Assembly: GCF_000003815.2 (NCBI RefSeq)
Contig: NC_049991.1
Coordinates: 11,291,001-11,355,000 of the forward strand
Direction of reading: 5' to 3'
Source: Branchiostoma floridae
Taxonomy: Eukaryota > Chordata > Leptocardii > Amphioxiformes > Branchiostomatidae
DNA length: 64,000 nt
Position numbers and translations under genes: made by a program. The notes below the pieces were generated by a model. It worked only from the letters and a program-made list of their open reading frames with translations, was not told the DNA's origin and ran no database searches. Shown one piece after another: positions 49,001-61,000 of the stretch. How positions within the stretch are numbered: position 1 is the first letter of the stretch; the number at the start of each line of letters is the position of its first letter.

Positions 49001-52000
49001 TTTCTACAGGTCATTTAGAGAAAACCTCCTAACTACACTTCCTGAAAATGTATTTCAAAACCTCACTTCATTACAAGAGCTGTAAGTACCACCAATTTAT
49101 TTTGAAGCAGTTCCTGTCTGTTGCAACATTTTTGATACTAGTTTGCTTCATTAAAGTATTTTCACTGTTGATTTTTACTTGTACATAAAAGAGAGCAACG
49201 AAGGTTAATGATTTTATCTTTCCTCTCTTTTATAGCGATTTGTCCAAAAACCGCCTGACTTCCATGTCAAAGCAACTGTTCACGGGCCTTCACATGTTGC
49301 ATACCCTGTAAGTATATCTTCGTACCAGAAGTCTGGTCACTTTGGTTTTCCCTCTCATCATCTGTTGATTTGCTCTTTGCTGTGAAGTGCAGAAGATTAT
49401 GATTGCATACCTAAAAGTACATGTTTTTGGTCCTGATGGGTGACGGAAATGTGTTCACTTTGCAGGGACCTGTCTTCCAATGAGCTGGACAACCTAACCT
49501 ATGGAGTGTTTGATGACCTTGTTGCCAGCAACTCAAGCTTGACCAGCTTGTAAGTAGACCTAATGTATCTTAATGAAGTTAAGGAAAACATCCACTCCTG
49601 GGGACCCATTCTGCAGTTAATGCTTCCCTAATAGACTCTGATCCTCTGGTGTATGGATTAATTGCTCAGCAGGAAAAGATCATGCTGAGTTTTGAGAGGC
49701 AAGTTTGAGGATGTTTTGGTCCATTAAGTAATCTCACCAGGGGGCTGGTATGTAAGTCCTCTACTGTCAAGCGTGCAATTCTGAGACTCTCTGCCCTGTA
49801 GGCAAAGTCTTGGTTCCATTGCAGTAGTCAGGAATACACACAGAGGCATAAGCAGATCAGCCAATAACAAACAGCAAGTGAAATTTTTGAGGACTGCAAT
49901 TTGTTTGTAGTTTTTGTCAGTAGATTGATGTACATATTACTGGAAGGACATATCTGCATGGCAGGGCAAAACAAAAGTTCAGGTGGGTCTGTTGTTATTT
50001 ACAACTTTAACAGGGGAAGGAACATTTGGCCTTGAGCAATCTGGGACATGGCCCATTTGACATAAATTTTGGCTCAGTCTGTGACAGCTAGCTGCAGAGA
50101 GTTACACACCTTTGACGTCATCAGGAGTGACACACATGCCTCATGACAGGATCATCCTCTTATGTGCTCCAAAACTAATCCCACCATGCCATTCCAAGTC
50201 AAGTCCAACCATCCTGGTTTCCATGACGCACGCCTTTAAGCATCCAAACTGATTAGTGAAAGTTGCTTGTACATGACAGCAAAATAATGATGATTGACAG
50301 GTGAAAGGGACCTGTTTGTTGCAATTATTGGCCAGCTCTGCAAATTCAAGAGGTCATCTATACAGTTGATGTGGGCCTGTATTTTCCTGCTGATTGACGT
50401 GTCATGATCTCTGATAGACTCTGTGTGGGAGATTGGAATGTTTGATTGTGTAGAGTTTGTTTTGGGCAGACACCTCTATATCCTGTATTTTGACACTTTT
50501 TGTGAAAACAAAGCCTTGCTAAGGCAAACTTACACATTGTCCTTAAAGGTTAGCAGTAGCATTACAATCAACTAACAATTTTACTGATGGCAAAGATCAA
50601 AATTTCACTTTTGTGTCATATAATCAAGGGTCACAGCATTTTCATAGCAACTAAAACCTCAAAGGTAAAACCATATCATTACTAGGATCATTTGTAGCGG
50701 CCTTGACATTATATTTCAATAAGCCATTGATGTCAGACAGCTTGTTTGATCCGTGCCCCACTTACGTCATTCTTTGAAAGGTGGAAAATTGTGCCATAAA
50801 CAGCTGGGATCGTTCGTTGGGACTTGTTTGATTCACGTCACAGTCACATCTTTCAGTTGAAGGTACACAAACATGTAGAAAATCATATCCAAATTTATCT
50901 AATGTTCAGGGAAAAGCTATATAGGACATCAGATAGTGTCATATCAGACATTTTTTGGCGAAAAAAAGCAAAAACAATTCCTGCGCATGAAATAGAAACA
51001 TTCAGGCTTTCTGTTGTCAATACAATCGCCATTAGCCGGCATACAGGTATATCATTAAGACCTCTGTATTCCAAAGGTCAAAAGCTTCCACTGGTGCAAA
51101 CAAGAGGAAGCACGTTTCTGCAAGCGGCTTTTCTTTGAAGTTGATAGGCTGGTTTGCCTATAGGGAGGGACGTGTTGGCCTTTGTTATAGACAGGATTAA
51201 CTTTGAACAATAATGAGTTGATGTATTGCATCATAGATCCTCATGGAGCCTTGAGCTAGGCAGTCTAGCCCGACAGGCTTAACAGTTTAATCATTAATTG
51301 CTTCCTTTTGGACTTTTAATTTAACATACCTATCAGTTCCAAATAAGGCCGGACAGTAGCCTCTCTATCCTAGGGAGTCACCATTGTTATCAAAAAGGAT
51401 CAGAGGACTTACAAAGTAAAAACTGCCACTGCCAACAAAGGCTGACATCTATGCAGTCAAACCTGTACTTCCACCCTGTGATAAAGGCTACAGTCCAGTG
51501 GGTGCCTTGAGAGGCGTTTTATACTGAGTCTCTTAAACTAACTGTGGACAATACAATAATGAGGTTCCATGTGTAGAAAGCAAGAAACCAGATTGTGAAT
51601 CATGATACAATGGCAGGTGCAAAACTCATAAATTCAATAAAGATTTCTTTGACACTAATTTCTCTTTATCATGTCAAAAATGATGCACATGAAAGGAAAG
51701 ATTATATCATACAACACAATGTAGCTGAAAGTGTCATTGTCCACTGACACAAAGTTTATTGAAATATATGTTGTACAAGTGTATGTCAATTTCTGTGTTC
51801 TTGCTGGAGCCCTTTGTATACCTCTTTGTTCTAAGTCAATGCTATAGCCTTTACCCATCACATGCAGAACCATAGGATGACCACATGTATGTGCTTTGTC
51901 CACAGGTCCCTTGGCTCTAACCCTTACCAGTGTACCTGTGACCTTTTCTGGCTGCCCCTGTGGCTTACAGTAGCCACAGGTGCCAACATTACCCTGCCTG

Positions 52001-55000
52001 ACCAACCCAACATCACCTGTGTGGACCCACAAACCAACACAGTCAAACATGTGGATCAAGTTGACTTCAGCCCTCTTAACTGCAGTAAGACTTCTTATGT
52101 TTTCTGACACCAGTGGACAATCTAATACATGTTTACAAAATTTTACTTGAAGCTTCTCTTTGATTCTGTTATAGTTAACGTTATATTAACCTGTAGCAAC
52201 TAAACTGTAATGTCAGCATTTAGTCCCATGGTGGGAATGTGTTGCTCCTTTGACCTCGTTGCTGCATCATATGTCAACTCATCAGCTTAATTTGTTTTTG
52301 TTACGGCTCTTTTTTGTTTGCTATAGATCATGTTAAGTGTTTTTGTTATCTTTCCTTATTTGCATGGCATGGGGCCAAGTTTTGTATACCTCCCTCAATC
52401 AATATCACATTCCAAGGACAACTTCAAGACATTTCTTCTAAAGGCTAAAAGTCATTAAGGTTGAGGGAGGACATACCACACTTTTTTTTGTTTTTCAGTT
52501 TGCTCTTGTAACGTGTTTGTCAATGCTTGTCGTTTTTTTAACGCCTTCTGTTGTTTTATTTTGCCGTACATGCGTATATTAAACAAGTTGAATGTAACTA
52601 CCAGATTAACATTTTTTTTTTACTATGGAGTAACTTGTATGTCACTCACATTTAATCTGTGTGCATTAATGCTAACATGCTAACCCCTTCCCCCTGTTTG
52701 CAGAGCCTTGCAAACTCTCAGCAGGGCTATTAGCAATCCTGAGGAAGCATAGACACAGCAAAGTCCATTGGCATGAGAAACATAGTCTGAGTAGACACCG
52801 GAGTAGTAGAGGGCGAAGAAATGGTGAGAACTCATGCTCAGTTGGTCATCACAGATGCAGATTCCTCTTGTAATCACCATCTGATTAAACTATACTCAGT
52901 CTGATTGTAGTTGCACGTACCTGATATATGGCCAGGATGCCAACTTGCTCAGCTTTGGTCCACACCACATCATTGCTCCAGGCAACAGTTGGGTAAAACT
53001 GATCTAGATGGCATCCAGGCTACCTCATGATTTTCCTAATAAAGCACTTAATTGCATGGTTCATACATTGTTCTATAGATAAGATCACCTTGCACAAGGC
53101 TTTGCTTGCTTCCAGGAATGTTGTTATAAAATCAGCTGACTAGCCAAGGCTTAAAGTAATGTACTGCAATGTAGCTGTTGTAGGCAGTCTTCTCAAGAGC
53201 TTGATGGCACATTTTGTCACAGGATTGATTGTAGATTGTAGGTAATGGCCATCAATGTTATAGATTTGAAGAGTTTCATCCAATGAGAATCAAGTTATCA
53301 TGAGAGTACATCTATATAGAAGGTGCTATGATTTGACAAGATTGTAGTATGACTTTATAGACATGCTGAGAAATTAGGCGATAGCCCTAAGTAGAGGGAT
53401 AGTGTACAATGAAAACTGATTGAGAACCATTATTCTAGGTGATGACTTGCATGTGACATAGAGCTACATTGTATGTACATTGGTATCACATTAGAATATT
53501 CTGATTCACAATTATATGATCTTATAGTAAATAGTTTGCCATGTAAGCTTTGCTTCCATCAATCTGTTGAAAATCATGAAGTCTGTAAAAATCAATGAAT
53601 CTTTCTTGGATCTTGTGATTTGTTCACTTACTTCCTCTTCTGCTCTCTCCTCAGCTCAATCCTACGGAGCTTGCTATACTGACACGGACACTGGAGAGGA
53701 AAGTCTGGTGTTCTTTCAGTACGAGCAAAGTGGATCACATGACACTGCTTCTTGCAATGCTATCTGCTATGCACAAGGCTACAGCTATGGCGGCTTACCA
53801 GATGCACAAGACACTTGTTACTGTGGAGAACTGGCTGAATCCTTCCCCTTCTATACAGGATGCAAACTCCTGTGGTGTGAGTGGGACCATACCATCAGCA
53901 TATCAATACAACAGAGTGTGTGTCAGGGCCACTTAGGAATTCCGTCATCTTTCAAAACATTCCCAACATTTCACATCTCAAACACCAGAACTTATTACTC
54001 CATCAATGAAGACATTGACTTTACTCTGGCTGGAATACTCACTGATTCCACAAAATCTTACGTCTGGGATTTGGGGGACGGATCTCCACAAGTCAACAAG
54101 ACAGGACTCTCCATCAACCACAAGTACAGCGTAGATGGAACATACACTCTTCTTGTGGAGGGACTCTACAACGGCACAGTTGTCACTACGTGGATGTCAG
54201 TAGTTATCGTGACGCCCATCACAGGCGTGACACTGACATGTCCGCCGTCTCACTACACGGGAAGTGACGCGTTCTCTGTGACGTTGGAAGCGCAGACGGG
54301 GTATAACATCAGTGTCCAGTGGCTTGTGTCTGACTACCACGTAGAAGGATTCATCACTGATGGTAACTAATTCTATTTATACAATTCAGTATTTGAGTCA
54401 TATTTTTTAAAATTAGCAAACTCTTGTGTAATGAGAAGCACTTGTATGCATAATTGGCCATTCAAAGTAATTCTCAGAAGTGAAGCAGTTGTTAGAATAA
54501 TTTATCTCGTAGTTTGTGGGATCATGTCAGCTTCCCTATTCTTAGCCCTGATTGGATCCTGTAGACATTAGACAAATTTGTTTGACTTGTGAAAGGAAAC
54601 TCCAGGGGGTGGTGCTTGCTTTCATGCCAGGATTACTGTGATAGGCTGTGCATTATCTGCAACATTACCACCTGTAACATGCCAAGGCAGGACATTGGAC
54701 AAGACATGTAATTAATTGGTACCTTTCAACAGTTGCCTGGCAGTGATGCAAATATTTAGAGTTTGACATTTGGCACAGACTCAGCCTTTGTAAGGAAACC
54801 ACATACTGTGAAAACAGGACTTTTTCTTAACCTTCAGCAAGACAATCTGTTTGCTAGCCAAGTTTTGACACTGTCAACATTTACATTGATTTGATGACAT
54901 GGCACTTCTGACCTACCTACATGCAGGTCTTCAATAGCTCAGTGTGACAGTGTTTGATATGGTTCATTATGCTGTATTAAGAGAGAATTCCCACATGGCA

Positions 55001-58000
55001 CTGCGAGTGGCAGTTGGTATTGATTTGGTGTAATAGGACGAAGTTCCTACAGGCTCTCCTGCTTTTCACTACTGCTAAAGGGGGTGATTAGTTGCAGTTT
55101 CATGTTTCTTTTCTTGGGGGCCAAGACAGCTGTATTTGCCTCCCTTAAAGGACCCAACGTTTTCTGCAGAGTCAAGTGTGTTTTTAAGAGTCCTTGTGTC
55201 TCACAGGCCCTTCAAACCATGCACGGTTTCTTCTTATCCCTGACAAACCCTGTGTGAGTCAGGGTGACAAAGTCACAAGTATCTTTTTCCAAATGTAGGT
55301 GTTGACGTCATCAAGTGTTTGTTATAAAATACATGTATCTAGTATGCAAATCTCTGACTCATCCGGCATGCATGATAGTTAACAATGAATAGAGGGTCTA
55401 TCAAGACTGAAATAAGCTTACAGCTTGAAGAGGAGGATAATCCGATAAGGGATTGTCTCAAATTCAAGTTTGGGGATAATTGGATGACTCGAGATCTTGC
55501 AGAACTGAGCCTCGATTTCCACAGCTGAAATCTTTGAAAGTCACATTGTACCCTGTCTTCAAAGGCATCCAGAGTAAGAGACAACTCACAAGTAGAAAAT
55601 TAAGCCAATTGAAACAATATAGAGTATGCTAGTAATACCATGTCACACTATAAGAATAGTAAAATGCCCACTCTGTAATTTTCCTAACCTTTTCCCTGTA
55701 TTTTTGCAGAGCCAGATGCAGACTACAGACAGTACTACATGGTTGGATCTGTTGTCTTCGATTCCGTGGACATTCCTGCAGTAAACATGACAGCACAAGC
55801 TGGTGTAGCCTCTGCAAACACGAAGAGATTGCTGCTGTTTCCTGGGATGTGGTTCCAGCACACAGGTGCGAGAACACAGGTTCTTTTCAGAAGATTATCA
55901 AAAGTTTGCGTTTGACTTTCATGTTAGAACTTGTGTTTTCAGACAATAGACTCATTTCCATTATCTGACACCATGCAGGGCTGCTGAGCACGTGGGAGTT
56001 TGTAGCTGCGCCAGGTGTATCCAACATCCACCTGCAGGTGTACAGACCCACCTGTCCTGGGTTTGGCTCGTATCTGCTCCCACCTGGTACGTCAGCTGCA
56101 GTGGGGCCCACAGCCTTAACATGACTAAAATTTGTTGCTGCTGTGTGTGCATACATGATTGTGTCTGTTGTGATCTGATGTGTTTTGTGTTTGTTGATAA
56201 TTGAGAGTTTGCAGGGAGATAACAAATGTGGTGTTGTTGCGATTATCTTTTATTTTTATTTTTTGTTTGCAAGACTGTTTCACAGTTTGTCGTTACCGAA
56301 GCCAAGGCATGTAGTTTTCCCAGTATCCCCATACTAGGCTGATTATCTCTGGATCAGTGGACTCAGATCCTTTTTCAGTAATATTGTCCATATTCTTTGC
56401 AATCTCGCTCCTCTAAGCTGAACTGGATATCAGAATGCTATCTTTGTTAAATACCCAAGAACACTCCTGCATGAAATCCTCATGTTATGTAAACTTCTGC
56501 ATGTTTACACTTTTGATAAAGTTTCTTACCATTTAATGCATGAAGCAAGAAACAAATCTCTTTACTTTTTCTCCATAACCCCTCCACCACCACCCCCTAA
56601 GAAATGCCTGGCTACATGTATGACAAAGAAATGACAAATAGTGAAACAGTCTTAGTCTTTTGATGTAAATAACCCTGACTTGATCTGAAGGATAACTGCC
56701 TGTGGTGTTGTTTAACTAAACTGAAGTGCAGTGAAATAGCCTTCCTTATCCAATGCATCCATGATCCTTTCTCTATGTTTCATTCTCCCATATCTGAAAC
56801 ACTCCTGAAAAACTGGAGATATATAAGCATGATATACTTTATGAATTATCCATTCTGAATCCCCATATTTGTACCTGTAAATTCTGACAATTGCATGTTC
56901 TCGAAATTCTACTTCAATGTTTCCTTGCATGTTTTTACTTGCTTTAAGAAAAGCAGACCCCCCCCCCCATTCTTGTGCTGAAATTTTCCATTGCGCTGAA
57001 ACCTGTTTCCTGATGATCTCTCTCTGGCCCCTCTAGGATGTCAATCCCTGCCCTCCCCCTATGCCACTTGCGTGTCAGGTCAGTTATGCAACGCCACAGA
57101 CAGCTGTCCTGCGGGCCAGCAGTATTGCTACCTCAGCTCGTCCTGCCAGGCTATTACTGAGCCTTGCAGTGAGTATGCCATGATGAACCAAGCCCTACCA
57201 CCGCGGTACATCAACGCCCAGCCCAACTACACCCTCGCTGGAGAAACCAATTTGCATATCAGTGTAACGGAGCGCACCCTGGTCCGAGTCGACATCTCTC
57301 AGCAACCAATCACAGTGTATCAAGATGACATCATCGGTGTTCAGTTTGACAGCAAGGACGCTCTACAGTATTACAACTCCTCAACGTCCGAATGGGTGCA
57401 AAGTGCCCTGTACATGGAACAAGATGACTGGGTCCAAATGTGGACCCAACCAGAGGAGTACTCAGACACCTGGTTTGACGATGCGCTTTTTGAAATCCGA
57501 GCCATGTACACAGTCAGTGAAACATTTTCATATAGTCCTAGTAATGCTGACATTATCAAAGCAAGGCCAGTTGGCACTGTGACCTTTGCAGCCATTGTGG
57601 AAAACCCAGTTACACAAAGAACTGCTCGCAACTGCACCATCACCTTTGAGGATGCCATAGAGGGTGCTGAGTTGATCTACCCCATTCCAGGCGACGATGG
57701 AATTATCCGTCTGGAAACAGGCAAGGAGTACAACTTTGTTGTCATGATCACCAAAGGAACTGATGTTTCTGCTACCTTCATTTTCTGGTCGGAAGTGCAT
57801 GCAGGGATTCCCGTCCAAGACACCTGTCCAGATGACATGGAGGACGTTCCTCAGGAGTGCACTCCCACATCAAACACTACAAGTTACGCTTTCTATTCCA
57901 AGCAGTATGACAGCAGCACAAATCAGTTTCACTTGTCAGTCCAGTTGACAAACCTTGTGACTCAAGTCACAGCAACAAGTACTGTTCAGGTGGATGAGGT

Positions 58001-61000
58001 CATCAGTGGTGTAACCATCAGCTCATCCAGCCCTCGTACTGCTGAAGGAATAGAACAGACCTTCACAGTTTCCTATGCCACTGGGACATCAGTGAATTCC
58101 TACGAGTGGTACATCGATGACTCTGTTGTTCTCAATGCTGATTCTTCGTCATTTTTCCACACGTTCTCCGAAGCATCAACACATACTATCTATGTTGTCA
58201 TTGAAAATCCTCACGGTGCTGCCAATGCAACCCTGGACATCACCATCGACCAAATGGAGGCTATGCAAGACCTGATGTTTGTCAACGCACCTGCCTTAGA
58301 GGCTGCCGGTGATGCTGTCACCTTCACAGCCACAGCAGCTGTGGACTCTTATTATGACTACACCTGGCAATGGGACTATGGAGATGGCCACAGTGACACC
58401 ATATCCTCCTCTGCCCCTTACACTGGTGATACTCCCATTGCCAATACATACTTGGTACAGCATGGGGAGAGTATCAACCACACCTTTGCCAACCCCGGAA
58501 TCTACACTGTAAACGTGCTCGTGTTTAACAATTATGGAAACATATCTGCCCAGCATACAGTTGAAATCCGTCCAAAGCTAACCGGAGTCAGTGTTACAGC
58601 CGAGCCAGTGGCAGTTGAGCGAGGCGAGCCAGTGACTCTGACTGCTACCCCACACGGTGCTACAGAAGATGTCACATATAAGTGGAACTATGACGACTCC
58701 TCGACAGATGAAGGCAGCTCAAATGTCAGCATTCATACCTACACAGTTGCTGCTACTTACAATGTTTCAGTGACGGCAGACAATGGAGTTAGCAAAGCAG
58801 CCAGTTTTGTCCTGGTCAAAGCTCAAGTTAAAGTCACTGGCTTGGAACTGTCGACAGATCCTGAGGTGACTGAGATGAACGAGGTCACAACATTGACTGC
58901 GACAGTACAAACAGGAACAGACCTGTTGTACAACTCTGATATGGGGGATGGGTTTGTGCTTTACAACCTAACAAGCCCGTTCGTGCACACCTACACATAT
59001 CCTGGCAACTACACTGCAAATGTGACAGCCTTCAACGACATCAGCTCCGAGTGGGAAACTATTACAGTCATGGTCATCAGCTCCTTCACCATAGACAATG
59101 TCACCTCAGGGAGTTGCACAGAGCTTGGGAAGATGACGACGTTTGAGGCATCCATAACAACAGACAATATAGACATACTGCAGTTTACGTGGTATTTCGG
59201 AGATGGCAATGCCACCACAGTACTGGGATCCCCCATCATTACACACAGGTATGGAACAACAGGCAACTTCACGGTTCGTCTGAAAGTGGAGAACACACAG
59301 AAGGTGTTGTGGGAAACTATCTATGGCTGCGTTCAGGAGCCAATCAGTGGTGTTTATGTCACAGCAAGCGGGCCCACTGCCTTGGGTCATGAGACAACAG
59401 TCAATGTTGTACTAGGAACTGGCTCTCACTACGTGTACAGAGTAGACTTTGGAGATGGTGTACTTGAGACATATGATGGCGGCTCAGATGTCAAACATGT
59501 CTATGGGTCAGCTGGAAGCTACAATGTGACTGTTACTGTAGAGAATGAAGTTACAACGACAACTGTAACAACCACAGCAAGAGTTGTAGAAGAGATTTCA
59601 GGTATCAGTATCACACACAATGGCACAAACCAAGACTTTGTTAGATCACAAAGTCTCTACACATATCAGGCTAATGTAGCAAGAGGGACAGAAGTGGACT
59701 ACACCTGGAACTTTGGTTATGATCAAGAAATTGTATCTGGTGAAATCCAAACCTACCAGTACGATGTATCAGGGATATACATTGTCACAGTCAATGCTTC
59801 CAATGATGTGAGCAGTTCCTCCAACAGTGAAATTATCACGGTACAAGATACTGTTGATGGCCTACACGTGAGCAGCAAGGCAACAGAGATCTTGGTGGGG
59901 TCTTCATCTTCTTTGATGCAGACATTACGGCTGGTACTGATCCAAAATACACATGGAAGCTGTGCAGCACATGCTCATCCTTTGTTGGAAGTGACAGTAT
60001 CACAAGACCCTTTGATGCTGTGGGCACTTTTGAAGTTTCTGTGAATGTTGCAAATGAAGTCAGCAGTGAGGAAGTGTCAACTAGTGTCACCGTCATTTAC
60101 CCCGTGAAAGGTGCACAGATCAGTGGCGACTTAACAGCAGGGTCTCTGCATGCTGCAGGCCAGGCATACACGTTTTCTGCCAGTGTCTCGGAGGGAAGTG
60201 CTGATCACTACCAGTGGGAGGTCAGCAAGTATGGCTCACACATAAGCACCTTCACGGGATCTGAAGTTCACATTACGTTTCCAGACTATGGACAGTATGA
60301 TGTTTCAGTGGTGGTGAGTAACAGTGTCAGCGACAGTGAGGCTAGCATGACAGTGGATGTGATTGAGCTGGTGACTGACGTGGACCTAACTGCCTCCAAA
60401 ACAATGGCAAGCAACGAAGACGAAGTGACATTCACAGCAGCGTCTACAGGGACAAACCTCACATTTGTTTGGAGCTTGGGAGATGGCAGTCCAAACATTG
60501 AAACAACAGAACCTCAAGTTCAGCACCAGTATAACCTTGCTGGTACTTTCCTTGTCACAGTGAATGTCAGCAATGACCTGAGCTCATTGAAGTCTACTTC
60601 CTTGCCTGTAGAAATCCTTGAAAAAATCTCTGGGCTTGACTTGGAAACCACCACAACCGATACTAACTACTATGCTGGCCAGAACGAATTCACAAACTTT
60701 GTAGCAACACTTACCAGTGGCAGCAATGTCACCTACAGCTGGAGATTCACTGATGGAGGCAGAGAAACAAGCTTCAACGGCTTGGACTTGGATGAAGCAA
60801 AAATGGTGTACAACATGCTGGGTAACCAAACGGCTTCTCTGAGTGCCGACAATGATGTCAGCCATCAGAACATCACACGGACAATCGTTGTTCAGAAGAG
60901 GCCCACAGTTGTCACACTGTGGCCCAATGCATCATATGTCGAAACGTTGGACGTTATCAGTATAACTCAACAGGTTGAAGGTACAGATCTGGAATACGAG

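Noticed and set aside
52395-52580. LINE-like 3' end in PKD1 intron 9
   Set aside because: Only about 13 suggestive residues, no zinc-finger tail and no clear terminal repeat.
53730-53936. Alternative frame across the end of the WSC domain, suggesting a double frameshift
   Set aside because: The main frame is open throughout and its cysteine spacing (CKLLWC ... VCQG) fits human PC1, so no frameshift is needed.
59868-59921. Possible 27-base micro-intron (GTGGGG to GCAG) at the PKD1 frame break
   Set aside because: Far too short for a spliceosomal intron. A single missing base in a T run explains the change more simply.
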